A program made the position numbers and the translations under genes. Shown piece by piece: positions 16,852-25,388 of a DNA stretch of 64,000 bases; position 1 is the first letter of the stretch, and every line of letters starts with the position of its first letter. This DNA is from Dyella sp. GSA-30. Its GTDB lineage: Bacteria > Pseudomonadota > Gammaproteobacteria > Xanthomonadales > Rhodanobacteraceae. The notes beneath the pieces are model-generated. The model was not told where the DNA came from, searched no databases, and saw only the letters and a list, made by a program, of their open reading frames with translations. The stretch spans positions 1,217,524 through 1,281,523 of the forward strand of contig NZ_AP027042.1 of assembly GCF_027924605.1 (NCBI RefSeq), written 5' to 3'.

Positions 16852-18246
16852 ATGGCGGACATGGCAACACGGGAGACGGGGCCTTCCCTATCTACCGCCT
16901 GGGTCACCACGGCCGCCAGCTTTGGCTTCGCACTCGTCCAGCTGGATGTCACCATCGTCAACGTCGCGTTGCCACGTATGGCAAGCGAGCTGCAGGCGGG
17001 CGTATCGGCATTGCAGTGGGTCGTGGATGCCTATGCATTGTCGTTTGCCGTGCTGCTTTTGCTGATGGGTTTTCTTGGCGATCGTCTGGGTGCGCGGCGT
17101 GTCTATCTGGCAGGTCTGGGCTTATTTGCGCTGGCCTCGCTGGGCTGTGGTTTTTCCACCGATGCGCCAACCTTGATCATTGCACGCACGCTGCAAGGCC
17201 TCGCGGCTGCGGCCATGCTCCCCAACTCGCTGGCGCTGATCAATCGGGCTACAGGTCACGACCGTCGGTTGCGTGCAAAGGCGATCGGATGGTGGACGGC
17301 CTCGGGCAGCATCGCGATTGCCGCGGGCCCGATCGTCGGCGGGCTGCTGCTCGGCGTTGCCAGTTGGCGCAGCATTTTCCTGATCAATCTCCCGGTATGC
17401 GCCGTAGGCGCGTGGTTGACCTGGCGTGTGCCTGCCGCTGCACCAAAAAATAGTCGACGCAGTTTCGATATCCAGGGCCAGGTTCTTGCGGTGCTGGCAT
17501 TGGCGGCGCTCACGGCGGCGATCATCCAGGCGCGGCCGATGGGTTGGACGCATCCCTTTGTCTACGGCGGATTCCTTGTCGCCATACTGGCTGGCGCGGG
17601 ATTCATCTGGACCGAGTCGCGTAGCAAGGCACCGATGCTGCCGCTGGATTTTTTCTCCAGGCCAAGCTTCAGTCCTGCCGTCGGCTACGGTGTGATGGTG
17701 AACCTCACGTACTACGGCATCGTTTTCGTGTTGAGCCTCTATTTACAACGCGTGCAAGGCTACAGCGCGTTGCGCACAGGCCTGGCCTACCTGCCTCTGA
17801 CGGCGACTTTTTTTGGCGTCAACATCTTGAGTGGCTGGCTGATCGGTGTGATCGGCGCGAGGCCTTTGATGGTGATCGGTGCGTTGATCGATGCCAGCGG
17901 CTTTGCCTTGTTGCTACTGCTCGATGCACACAGTTCGTATTGGCTGATGTTGCCGGCTTTCGCGTTGCTTCCTGCAGGTATGGGTCTGGGTGTGCCGGCA
18001 ATGACCAATACCGTGCTATCGGCGGTGCATGCCGAATCGTCAGGCATTGCCTCGGGCGTACTCAATGCTGCGCGCCAGGCTGGCGGTGCGATCGGTGTCG
18101 CAGTGTTCGGAGCGCTTGCCGGTGATGGCGAGGCGCATGTGGTAGCCGGTCTGCACACGTCCGCGTATATATCGATCGGATTGTTGTTGCTGGCCGCCGT
18201 CTTGGCCGCGGTGGGTGTGCATCCTCACGGCGAAAAGCGCACGTGA
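16852..18246 (+). CDS. MFS drug exporter, DHA2 family (14 TM helices)
   Basis: 464 residues from the ATG at 16852, with GGGAG 8 bases upstream; the longer frame from 16615 overlaps the previous gene. The DHA2 signature is in helix 1 (LVQLDVTIVNVALPRM) and the MFS motif A loop follows helix 2 (GFLGDRLGARRVYLAG). Motif C-like Gly/Pro pattern is in helix 5 (GSIAIAAGPIVGG). Hydrophobicity gives about 14 membrane helices. The family is EmrB/QacA-like proton-driven drug export from the inner membrane. No membrane-fusion partner gene is adjacent. Confidence 0.9.
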   Translation: MADMATRETGPSLSTAWVTTAASFGFALVQLDVTIVNVALPRMASELQAGVSALQWVVDAYALSFAVLLLLMGFLGDRLGARRVYLAGLGLFALASLGCGFSTDAPTLIIARTLQGLAAAAMLPNSLALINRATGHDRRLRAKAIGWWTASGSIAIAAGPIVGGLLLGVASWRSIFLINLPVCAVGAWLTWRVPAAAPKNSRRSFDIQGQVLAVLALAALTAAIIQARPMGWTHPFVYGGFLVAILAGAGFIWTESRSKAPMLPLDFFSRPSFSPAVGYGVMVNLTYYGIVFVLSLYLQRVQGYSALRTGLAYLPLTATFFGVNILSGWLIGVIGARPLMVIGALIDASGFALLLLLDAHSSYWLMLPAFALLPAGMGLGVPAMTNTVLSAVHAESSGIASGVLNAARQAGGAIGVAVFGALAGDGEAHVVAGLHTSAYISIGLLLLAAVLAAVGVHPHGEKRT

Positions 18247-18260
18247 GCCATGCCGGCTGC

Positions 18261-18290
18261 AAAAAGCCGCCGACATCACATCGGCGGCTT
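18261..18290 (-). terminator. Intrinsic terminator of the CsbD gene
   Basis: AAGCCGCCGA and TCGGCGGCTT form a 10-bp stem with a 7-base loop. Read on the minus strand it ends in a run of T, 27 bases after the CsbD stop. On the plus strand there is no T-run, but it could still help stop the exporter transcript. Confidence 0.75.
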
Positions 18291-18316
18291 CACTTGGCTG
18301 AGAAGGCGTGCCTAGA

Positions 18317-18523
18317 TCAATTCAGATGGTTAGTCTTCTCGAACTGCTTGATCTGTTTGTCTGCCTCGTCGCGGGCAATGCCATAGCGTTCTTGCAGCTT
18401 GCCGGACAGATATTCTGCGTTGCCCTCGGCAACTTTGAGATCGTCATCGGTGAGTTTGCCCCACTGTGCTTTCATCTTGCCGCCTAGCTGTTTCCACTGA
18501 CCTTTGATGGTGTCTTGGTTCAT
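18317..18523 (-). CDS. CsbD-family stress-response protein
   Basis: 68 residues, a full-length CsbD protein: [20 protein letters not shown] at the start and the typical four-helix, highly charged chain ([19 protein letters not shown]). The family is small, cytoplasmic and induced by general stress in other bacteria; the biochemical role is not known. The start is supported by GGGAGG 8 bases upstream. It is a single gene with its own terminator. Confidence 0.92.
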   Translation of the reverse strand: MNQDTIKGQWKQLGGKMKAQWGKLTDDDLKVAEGNAEYLSGKLQERYGIARDEADKQIKQFEKTNHLN

Positions 18524-18716
18524 CGCTGTTGCCTCCCGTGCGTGGAATGACGCACTTGTTGCTGTGCGGTGATCAGTTGAACAGCGTCGATGTGATTGGC
18601 TCGTGCGGCGTCAGTGAAGATCGAATGCATGCATATGAATTGCAATTAAGATATGGGAGGCACGCCACAAGGACGACTCTTGGAAAGCGGTAGAGCTCGT
18701 TGTGACATGTGAAGCG

Positions 18717-18834
18717 CTATATGCCCCTGTCGCCAGCGCCAAAGTTGAACAGCGGGCCGCGCGGAGAGACGGTCTGTTGGCCGCGACTGGCGCTACCGGT
18801 GTAGGGGAACAGCCCGCTATGAAAGGTCCAGCCG
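18717..18834 (-). pseudogene. 3' remnant of a third M23 peptidase gene
   Basis: Read on the minus strand, this gives an intact frame that ends in FNFGAGDRGI and a TAG at 18717. It matches the last ~37 codons of the peptidase at 20217 (FPYQGNATRG versus FPYTGSASRG). The remainder of the gene is missing: at GTCCAGCCG (18826-18834) it joins directly to DNA that in the next copy lies upstream of the gene. The same nonamer occurs in the intact copy inside the gene (about 19122) and upstream of it (about 20031), so a deletion between short direct repeats explains the structure. Confidence 0.82.
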
Positions 18835-18941
18835 TTCGATATCGTCCTAGGATTCGTTTGTGCGTCGTATTCAGACGATCTGTTCGATTACGAAGTCATC
18901 GCAGCCATGATTTATATGCTTTACAGGCTGTGCCTCGGAGA

Positions 18942-18968
18942 CAAGAAAGAGGCGCCCGTCGGCACCTC
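18942..18968 (-). terminator. Weak hairpin terminator after M23 copy 2
   Basis: GAGGCGCC-cgtc-GGCACCTC, one mismatch, followed on the minus strand by a T-rich stretch. It is the counterpart of the stronger hairpin after copy 3 and has decayed slightly. Confidence 0.5.
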
Positions 18969-19009
18969 TTCCAAAGAAACAGCAGAGCTTTCTGTCCATC
19001 CGGCAGGCG

Positions 19010-19951
19010 TCACATGCCTTCGTTGTCGGGCCCAAGGTTGAGCATTAGGCCGTCGGGCGGGGTGACGGTTGCTTTGCCGTGAGTAGCGTTGCCGGTGTTG
19101 GGTAGCAGGCCGCTATGAAAGGTCCAGCCGCCAAGCACGACGTTATTGAGCGAGACATTCTCATTCTTATCGTTCAGTAACGTAAAGTGCAGATGAGGTT
19201 CGGAGGGAGTGCCGCCACAAGGCAATTTGTCTCCAACAGAACCCAGAGTGCTGCCAACGGGCAGGCGACTCCCTTCGTTGTATGTCACTAGCTGCTTCAT
19301 ACGGTAATACGATGTCTTGTAACCGTTGTCGTGCACGATGGTTACGAGGGCACTGCCATCTTTCACACAGGTTGTGTAGATGAGGCCCGCGGCGACAGAT
19401 CGGACGTCGTTGATCTCCGGGCCACTTGAGAAATCGACGGAGCTATAGGGAAAGGGCAGGACTCCATTGGCATGGGGTCCTGCAACCAGATTCCAGATGC
19501 GGTTCTTGGCCCAAGGCAGGCTGAAATTCAGAAATTGTCCGGGTGCCAATACCTCTGAATCCTGTCCCAGCAGCGCCAATGTCGGGCGTTCATCCTGGCT
19601 AACGACATCCAACGGCATGGATTCCAGCGCAGTGTCGAATGCCTGTGATCCCTCCATGCCGATCTTCCAGGCACCCTGTTCCTGGTGAGCGAAAAACAGA
19701 CGCATCGTCGGTGCGCCGTGGACATCCGACGGAATCACCTCGGTCACAGCACCCATGACATGAGTGCCGTCTACATTCTGTTTGAGAACCTCTACCACGA
19801 CTTCATTGGGCGCGAAGCGAGCTTTTCCGTTGACCTCGATAAAGGTGGATGAAGCCAGTAGCTCAAGGGCGATCGGTGCAGGGGTGACGGCCGCTGCGTT
19901 GAGCGAGAGCATGCATAGAGGGAAGATCAAAATGGTTCGTTTGGGGAACAT
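19010..19951 (-). CDS. Secreted M23 (LasA-like) peptidase, copy 2
   Basis: 313 residues from the ATG at 19951 with AGGAG 7 bases upstream; a longer frame to 19999 is unlikely. A signal peptide is visible (MFPKRTILIFPLCMLSLNAAA). The C-terminal half resembles LasA/staphylolysin M23: His in GPHANG, Asp in SSVDFSSG, and H-x-H in EPHLHF are the zinc-site residues. However, the catalytic His expected in the TSYYxM segment is Arg (TSYYRMKQL), whereas the next copy has His. It may be a poor or non-catalytic murein-binding protein. Tandem duplicate of the gene at 20217; exported to the periplasm or outside. Confidence 0.85.
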   Translation of the reverse strand: MFPKRTILIFPLCMLSLNAAAVTPAPIALELLASSTFIEVNGKARFAPNEVVVEVLKQNVDGTHVMGAVTEVIPSDVHGAPTMRLFFAHQEQGAWKIGMEGSQAFDTALESMPLDVVSQDERPTLALLGQDSEVLAPGQFLNFSLPWAKNRIWNLVAGPHANGVLPFPYSSVDFSSGPEINDVRSVAAGLIYTTCVKDGSALVTIVHDNGYKTSYYRMKQLVTYNEGSRLPVGSTLGSVGDKLPCGGTPSEPHLHFTLLNDKNENVSLNNVVLGGWTFHSGLLPNTGNATHGKATVTPPDGLMLNLGPDNEGM

Positions 19952-20147
19952 GGGGCGGCTCCTGATGTGTTTCCGAGTGCGGCGTGCGCGTCGGTGCATC
20001 GTTCCTGATGCGATGCCAGAATAATCAGCCGTCCAGCCGTTCGATATCGTCCTGAGATTCGTTGGTGCGTCGTATTCAGACGATCCATTCGATTACGAAG
20101 TCATCGCAGCCATGATCTATATGCTTTACAGGCGGTGCCTCGAAGAC

Positions 20148-20175
20148 AAAAAAAAGGGGCGCCAAACGGCGCCTC
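20148..20175 (-). terminator. Intrinsic terminator of M23 copy 3
   Basis: GGGGCGCC-aaac-GGCGCCTC forms an 8-bp stem (one G-T pair); on the minus strand it is followed by eight T residues. It lies 42 bases after the stop of the gene at 20217. Confidence 0.8.
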
Positions 20176-20216
20176 TTCTAAAAAGACAGCAGAGCTTTCT
20201 GTCCATCCATGAGGCG

Positions 20217-21155
20217 CTATATGCCCCTGTCGCCGGGGCCAAAGTTGTATAGCGCGCCGCGCGAATAAACGGTCTGGCTGCCACGAGTCGCATTGCCCTG
20301 GTAAGGGAACAGACTGCTGTGAAAGGTCCAGCCACCGAGCACAACATTGTTGAGCGAGACGTACTGGTTCCGATTGTTCAATAACGTGAAGTGCACATGC
20401 GCTCCGGAACTGCTGCCACCACAGGGCAGACCATTGCCGACCGAACCCAGACGAGTGCCGGTGTCTATACGGCGACCATCGGGCAGTGGTTCCAGTCCCA
20501 CCATGTGGTAATACGATGTCCTGTAGCCGTTGTCGTGCACGATGGTGACGAGAGCGCTGCCATTTTTTGCACAGGTTGTGTAGACGAGCCCTGCGGCGGC
20601 GGCGCGAACGTTGTTGCCGTCCGAGCCGCTCCAGAAATCGACGGAGCTATAGGGAAGGGACCAACCACCATAGCCATGCAGGCCCGCCGTCATGGTCCAG
20701 GAGTTCCCTGCGGCCCAAGGCAAACCGATACTCACAAATTGCCCGGCGGCCAATGCCTCCTGGTCATGCCCTAACAGTGCCAACGCCGGGCGCTCATCCT
20801 GGCTGATCACATCCGATGGCATGGACTCCAGCTCGGTATCGAATGCCTCGGAACCTTCCATGCCGATTTTCCAGTCGCCGTGATCCTGGTGTGCAAAAAA
20901 TAGCCGCATCGCAGGCGCGCCATGAACGCCCGGCGGAACTACTTCCGTCACTGCACCCATGACATGAGTACCAGCTTCGTTCTGCTTGAGAACTTCCACT
21001 ACGAGTTCATTGGATGCGAAGCGGGGGCTTTCGTGGACCTCGGCAAAGGTCGATGAGGCCAATAGCTCAAGTGCGAGCGGTGCGGAAGTGGCGGCTGCCG
21101 CGCTCAGCGATAGCATGCACAGCGGAAAAATCAAAACGGTTCGCTTGGGAAACAT
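20217..21155 (-). CDS. Secreted M23 (LasA-like) peptidase, copy 3
   Basis: 312 residues from the ATG at 21155 with an AGGAG upstream as in copy 2. It has a signal peptide (MFPKRTVLIFPLCMLSLSAAA) and a LasA-type M23 domain in the C-terminal half. The full set of expected residues is present: His in GLHGYGG, Asp in SSVDFWSG, His in TSYYHMVGL and H-x-H in GAHVHF. LasA-type enzymes cut pentaglycine or similar cross-bridges in peptidoglycan of other bacteria, so a role in lysing competitors or in wall turnover is plausible. It is the intact member of a three-copy array. Confidence 0.87.
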   Translation of the reverse strand: MFPKRTVLIFPLCMLSLSAAAATSAPLALELLASSTFAEVHESPRFASNELVVEVLKQNEAGTHVMGAVTEVVPPGVHGAPAMRLFFAHQDHGDWKIGMEGSEAFDTELESMPSDVISQDERPALALLGHDQEALAAGQFVSIGLPWAAGNSWTMTAGLHGYGGWSLPYSSVDFWSGSDGNNVRAAAAGLVYTTCAKNGSALVTIVHDNGYRTSYYHMVGLEPLPDGRRIDTGTRLGSVGNGLPCGGSSSGAHVHFTLLNNRNQYVSLNNVVLGGWTFHSSLFPYQGNATRGSQTVYSRGALYNFGPGDRGI

Positions 21156-21351
21156 GGGACGGCTCCTGGTGTGTTTCCGAGTGCGGTGCGCACGTCGGTG
21201 CATCGTTCCTGATGCGATGCCAGAATAATCAGCTGTCCTGTTGCCCGATATCGTCCGAAGATTCGTTCGCGCGTCGTATTCAAACGATGCATTCAGCTAC
21301 GTCGTCGTCGTGGCCATGATTTATACGCTTTATCGACCGGATGTCGGTGAT

Positions 21352-21379
21352 AAAAAAAGGCGCCTCACGGCGCCTTTTT
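21352..21379. terminator. Bidirectional intrinsic terminator
   Basis: AAAAAGGCGCC-tcac-GGCGCCTTTTT is a perfect 11-bp stem with A and T tracts at both ends. On the minus strand it terminates the lipoprotein transcript that ends at 21402. Confidence 0.88.
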
Positions 21380-21401
21380 CAAGAAGCGATGGCGCTGGCT
21401 A

Positions 21402-22025
21402 TCAGCCCTTTTTCACTTCGAAGTTCTGCGTGGCGACCGACTTGCCGTTCACCGCGATCTCGACCTTGTACTTGCCTTCCGGCCAGTTGTTCGGGTTCTG
21501 CACGCGGAAGGTGGTGGTGGCCGGGCCGTCGGTGGCGATCGACTGGCTGGTGCTGTTGACCAGCTGACCCTTGCCTTCCAGGTAGCTCCACTTCGCACTC
21601 AACGTGGCGCCATCGGTGTTGCCTTCGGTGGCGACACTGGCATAGATCGACTTGTCGCCGGGGGCGAAGGTGGTCTTGGCCTTGCTCACCTTATGGTCGG
21701 GGCTTACGGCACCGCCGAGCGTCAGGCCGGCTACCTTGAGATCGCCAGCGACGGGCGCCGCGGCTGTGTTGCTTACGGGGGCTGCAACCGGGGCGGCCGG
21801 AGCGGCAGCGGCGGTCGTGGATGGAGCAGGAGCCTGCATCGGGGCGGCGGCCGTGCTGGCCGGAGCCGGTGCGGTCGAGGCCGGGGTCGGTGCTGCCGGA
21901 GCGGCGGCGGTGCTGGCGGCAGGCGGAGTGGACGCCGGCTGTTCGCTCTTGCCGCAGGCGCTGAGCATCAGCAGGCCGGCGAACGTGGCGCTGTACAGGG
22001 CGGCGGAGCGTGCGGAAAGTTTCAT
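21402..22025 (-). CDS. Lipoprotein with Ala/Pro-rich linker
   Basis: 207 residues from the ATG at 22025. It has a lipobox at the end of a hydrophobic signal (LLMLSACGK, Cys24), so it should be lipidated and outer-membrane sorted (+2 is Gly). After it comes an Ala/Pro/Thr-rich low-complexity linker of about 75 residues, then a beta-rich domain of about 110 residues (IYASVATEGNTDGATLSAKW, WPEGKYKVEIAVNGKSVATQ). The same domain occurs in the lipoprotein at 52652. I do not recognise the domain. No coupled neighbours. Confidence 0.82.
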   Translation of the reverse strand: MKLSARSAALYSATFAGLLMLSACGKSEQPASTPPAASTAAAPAAPTPASTAPAPASTAAAPMQAPAPSTTAAAAPAAPVAAPVSNTAAAPVAGDLKVAGLTLGGAVSPDHKVSKAKTTFAPGDKSIYASVATEGNTDGATLSAKWSYLEGKGQLVNSTSQSIATDGPATTTFRVQNPNNWPEGKYKVEIAVNGKSVATQNFEVKKG

Positions 22026-22144
22026 AACAGGACCCGTTGGCATGACATAAGGAAAGGGGTATCGCGGCGCGAGGCATCTCGACGCCAAGTGATACAGCGT
22101 AAAGCCTAGCGCTGGTGATCTGAAGCCTCGATTACCGACGGGCG

Positions 22145-22969
22145 CTACTGCCTGGCGCCGCGCGGGTTGCCCGGGCTGCCCGGGGCACTGCTGCGGAAGG
22201 GATTGATGTCGAGTCCGCCGCGGCGGGTGTAGCGAGCGTAGACGCTCAGCGCCTGCGGTCCGCAGTGGCGCTGGATATCCACATAAATGCGCTCCACGCA
22301 CTGCTCGTGGAACTCGTTGTGGTTACGGAACGAGACCAGGTAGCGCAGCAGTCCGGCCGCGTCGATGCGTGGCCCGCGGTAGGCGATCTGTACGCTACCC
22401 CAGTCCGGCTGGCCCGTGACTGGGCAGTTCGAGCGCAGCAGGTTGGACACCAGTGTCTCTTCCACGACCACGGTTTCGTCCGCATGCAGATAGGCGGACT
22501 TGGGCGGGCCATAGTCGTCGATATCCAGTTCCAGTGCGTCGATCAGCGTGCCGTCGAGATCGACAATGGCGTGATCGCGTGCACTGACATCGCTCAGCTG
22601 CACCTCGACCGAGGCCCCGGCAGCCTGGGAAAGATCGCGTTCCAGCACCTCGACCAGGGCCGATCTGCTGTCCATGCGCTCGCCCGCGAACCCGTTCAGA
22701 TACAGCTTGAACGACTTCGATTCGATGATGGCCGGGGAGGTCGCCGGGACATGGCAGGTCATGATCGCCACGACCGGTTTGCCACGTGTATCGAGCCAGG
22801 ACAGCTCGTAGGCGTTCCAGATATCTAAGCCATGAAACGGCAACGCATTGCCGTCCACGCCGATCTCGTCGCGCTTGGCCTGGCGGGGGATGGGGAACAG
22901 CAAGCTGGGGTCGTAGCGGTCGGCGTAGATCGTGGTCTTGCCGAGCGGGGAGTGGTCGGGCGTGGTCAT
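22145..22969 (-). CDS. queF: NADPH-dependent preQ0 reductase QueF
   Basis: 274 residues, the length of the long (two-domain) bacterial QueF. The enzyme reduces 7-cyano-7-deazaguanine (preQ0) to preQ1, the last step before queuosine is inserted into tRNA. Visible residues: Cys182 in [12 protein letters not shown] forms the thioimide, and the QueF motif [11 protein letters not shown] (83-93) binds NADPH. It is cytoplasmic and transcribed alone, divergent from the BlaI regulator at 23106. No other queuosine genes are next to it, as is common. Confidence 0.95.
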   Translation of the reverse strand: MTTPDHSPLGKTTIYADRYDPSLLFPIPRQAKRDEIGVDGNALPFHGLDIWNAYELSWLDTRGKPVVAIMTCHVPATSPAIIESKSFKLYLNGFAGERMDSRSALVEVLERDLSQAAGASVEVQLSDVSARDHAIVDLDGTLIDALELDIDDYGPPKSAYLHADETVVVEETLVSNLLRSNCPVTGQPDWGSVQIAYRGPRIDAAGLLRYLVSFRNHNEFHEQCVERIYVDIQRHCGPQALSVYARYTRRGGLDINPFRSSAPGSPGNPRGARQ

Positions 22970-23046
22970 CTGGGCATTTTAACGGTTATGCCGGGATCTG
23001 CGGTCGCGACCGGCCCTGCCAGCCACAGAACGACTTCCGACCTATT

Positions 23047-23090
23047 GACTACAGTCGTAGTCACGGCGTAAGTTGACGACAACTGTAGTC
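23047..23090. promoter_or_regulatory. Two dyads, likely BlaI/MecI operators
   Basis: GACTAC-AGTC-GTAGTC (23047-23062) and GACGACA-AC-TGTAGTC (23075-23090, one mismatch) closely resemble the TACTACA/TGTAGTA operator of BlaI/MecI repressors. They lie just upstream of the blaI-like start and between it and the divergent queF. A TTGACT sits at 23045 inside the first dyad, so repressor binding would block the promoter. Confidence 0.7.
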
Positions 23091-23105
23091 ACGGAAGTCC
23101 GGCTC

Positions 23106-23492
23106 ATGAGCAACCCCTCGATCGGCGACCAGGAACTGGCGCTGCTGCACTATCTGGCCGAGCACGAGCCGGCCTCGGTCGGCGAAGTGGCCGCCAGCTA
23201 CGGCGAAGAGCGCGGCCTGGCCCGTTCCACCGTGTTGACCATGATGGAACGCCTGCGCGGCAAGGGTTATCTGAAGCGCCGCCATGTCAAAGGCATCTAT
23301 CGCTACAGCACGGCGACCGGCCCCGGCGAGGCGATGCGCAGCGCGGTCGGCCAGTTTGTCGAAAAGACCTTGAGCGGCTCGGTATCGCCGTTTGTCGCAT
23401 GGATGTCCGAACGCGCGACGGTCAGCGACAACGAGCTGGCCGAACTGGAAGCGCTGGTGGCGCAGCTGCAGTCGCAGCGCAAGGAGCCTTGA
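23106..23492 (+). CDS. BlaI/MecI/CopY-family repressor
   Basis: 128 residues from the ATG at 23106 (the frame opens at 23073, inside the operators). One winged helix fills the N-terminal two thirds: ALLHYLAEHEPASVGEVAAS, then STVLTMMERLRGKGYLKRR as the recognition helix. BlaI proteins are homodimeric repressors inactivated by cleavage after signalling from an M56 membrane protease. That protease gene starts 3 bases after this stop, and two dyads of BlaI type precede it, so autoregulation of the pair is very likely. No beta-lactamase gene is adjacent, so the target is probably different. Confidence 0.92.
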   Translation: MSNPSIGDQELALLHYLAEHEPASVGEVAASYGEERGLARSTVLTMMERLRGKGYLKRRHVKGIYRYSTATGPGEAMRSAVGQFVEKTLSGSVSPFVAWMSERATVSDNELAELEALVAQLQSQRKEP

Positions 23493-23495
23493 GCC

Positions 23496-25322
23496 ATGCA
23501 TGCGTTGATCGATACCTTGCTGGAACGCCTTGCCTGGACATCGCTGCAGGGGGCGTTGCTGTTCGTGATCGTGTGGTCGCTGATCCGTTTCGTGCCGCGA
23601 CTGACGCCGGCCGTGCGCTGCATGCTGTGGTGGTTGCTCGGTGCGCAACTGGTGTTGGGTCTGGCGATCGGCTCGCCGTTGCGCTTGCCGCTGCTGAAGC
23701 CCGAACCGCACAGCGTGGTGGTGAACGTGACGCCGTCCGTCGCTTTGTCGATGTCGAATCCATCCGACGACGCGGTCCTGCCTGCGACGTCGATGCCCAA
23801 GGCTTCCTTCGACTGGCGTATGGCGCTGTTTGCGCTATGGGCCGCCGGCCTCGTGCTGCAGCTGTTGTTGACGCTGCGGCAGGGCATCGAAACACGTCGC
23901 ACGCTGCGCGCCTCCAGACCGTTGGATGACGACGCGCTACAGGCGCTATGCCAGCGGCAGGCGCGCGAACTGGGTTTGCGACGTTGCCCGCAGTTGCGCA
24001 TATCGGACGAAATCACCTCACCGCAGGTCAGCGGCAACGTATCGCCCATCGTGCTGCTGCCGGCGGACCACGCCCTGACGCCGGATGAATCGGCCATGGC
24101 GATTGCGCATGAACTGGCACATATCCGCCGCGGCGATCTATGGCTGGGCTGGGTTCCCGCCTTGGCGCAGCGATTGTTCTTCTTTCATCCGCTGGCGCGC
24201 TGGGCGACCCGCGAATACGCCTTGCATCGCGAAGCCGCATGCGACGCGCAGGTGATGCGTCAGCAACGTACCGAAGCGCAGACCTATGGGCGCCTCCTGT
24301 TGCGTCTGGGCGTTGCGCAACCGCTCCCCTCCGGCCTGGCCGGAGCTTCCCCCACTTTTCAGACCTTGAAGAGGCGACTGACCATGTTGCAGCAATCGGT
24401 AAACGACACAACGCCGCGCGCACGCGGCTGGCTGCTGGTGGCGCTGGTGGCCCTGGGTGGCGTGCTGCCGTATCGCCTCACCGAGGCGGCCGGCATGAGC
24501 GTGCATGAGGACGCCCCGGAAACCACGATGTCCGTCAGCTCGGACGTGCCGCCGCCTCCGCCTCCGCCGCCGGTTCCGAGGGTTCCGCCTGTGCCTGCCG
24601 TACCGCCTGTGCCTCCTGTTCCGCCGGTACCACCCGCCGATACGGAAGGTTTCAATGCCGACCATGTGCAACTGTCGATTTCCGACAACGCCAAATATGG
24701 GTTGGCGCTGATCAGCAAGAACCACATTCTGTTCGACGGCGACACCGCGGATCTGGCGAAGGTGAAGAGCCTGCGTGACGGCGACAAGCCGATGCTGTGG
24801 TTCCGCCGCGAAGGCAAGGCCTATGTGGTGCGCGACAGTGGCTATGTCGAGCGTGCCCAGGGTGCCTATGCGCCGGTGACGGAGCTGGCCCAGATGCAAG
24901 GTGAGCTCGCGGGCAAGGAAGGGCAGTTGGCCGGGGAGGATGGCGGTCTTGCCGCCCGTGAAGGCAGCCTTGCCGCACGTCTGGGTGGGCTGGAAGCAGA
25001 GCGCGGCAGCATTGAGGCCGAACGCGCTTCGCTCTACACGGCCGGGGATTCGCCCGCCGTAACCAGGCAGCGCGCCGCCTTGGAAGAGCGACTGAAGTCT
25101 CTGGCCGAACGTAAGGCGGATATGGATCGCGAGATGGCGAGTGAACGCGCCGAGATCGAAACCCAGCGCCAGGCTCTCAGCAAGCAACGCACCGGCTTGG
25201 CTCGCCAGCAATCGGAACTGGCCAAGCGGCAGAAAGATGCCCAAAGCAAGGCCGACGCGCAGTTGAACAAGGTGATCGACGAGGCGCTGGCCAGCGGCGC
25301 AGCGCAGCTGGTCTCACGCTGA
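23496..25322 (+). CDS. M56/BlaR1-like membrane metallopeptidase with coiled-coil tail
   Basis: 608 residues. It has several N-terminal membrane helices (about 11-34, 42-60, 105-126) and a zinc site HELAH at 205-209 with a second acidic motif at REAACDAQV, as in M56 peptidases. One more helix follows near 305-320. A Pro/Val-rich run (about 350-380) then leads to a domain of unknown type and an unusual C-terminal region (about 455-600) with LAxxExxLA heptad-like repeats and long coiled coil. There is no penicillin-binding sensor domain, so it is not a standard BlaR1. It likely cleaves the BlaI-type repressor encoded 3 bases upstream on receiving a signal at the membrane. Confidence 0.88.
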   Translation: MHALIDTLLERLAWTSLQGALLFVIVWSLIRFVPRLTPAVRCMLWWLLGAQLVLGLAIGSPLRLPLLKPEPHSVVVNVTPSVALSMSNPSDDAVLPATSMPKASFDWRMALFALWAAGLVLQLLLTLRQGIETRRTLRASRPLDDDALQALCQRQARELGLRRCPQLRISDEITSPQVSGNVSPIVLLPADHALTPDESAMAIAHELAHIRRGDLWLGWVPALAQRLFFFHPLARWATREYALHREAACDAQVMRQQRTEAQTYGRLLLRLGVAQPLPSGLAGASPTFQTLKRRLTMLQQSVNDTTPRARGWLLVALVALGGVLPYRLTEAAGMSVHEDAPETTMSVSSDVPPPPPPPPVPRVPPVPAVPPVPPVPPVPPADTEGFNADHVQLSISDNAKYGLALISKNHILFDGDTADLAKVKSLRDGDKPMLWFRREGKAYVVRDSGYVERAQGAYAPVTELAQMQGELAGKEGQLAGEDGGLAAREGSLAARLGGLEAERGSIEAERASLYTAGDSPAVTRQRAALEERLKSLAERKADMDREMASERAEIETQRQALSKQRTGLARQQSELAKRQKDAQSKADAQLNKVIDEALASGAAQLVSR

Positions 25323-25337
25323 GATCGCAAACAATAA

Positions 25338-25372
25338 GGCCGCCCCGTTCGCACGGGGCGGCCTTTTGTTTT
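25338..25372 (+). terminator. Intrinsic terminator of the blaI/M56 operon
   Basis: GGCCGCCCCGT and ACGGGGCGGCC form a perfect 11-bp stem with loop TCGC, followed by TTTTGTTTT, 15 bases after the M56 stop. Confidence 0.93.
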
Positions 25373-25388
25373 ATCGGAACAGAAGCGA

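Noticed and set aside
18702-19082. 126-residue plus-strand frame
   Set aside because: Runs through the antisense side of the peptidase remnant and the terminator; no start signal and the minus-strand reading explains the conservation.
23496-25322. Beta-lactam sensor BlaR1
   Set aside because: The protease core and BlaI partner fit, but the C-terminal penicillin-binding domain is missing, replaced by coiled coil, and no beta-lactamase gene is nearby.
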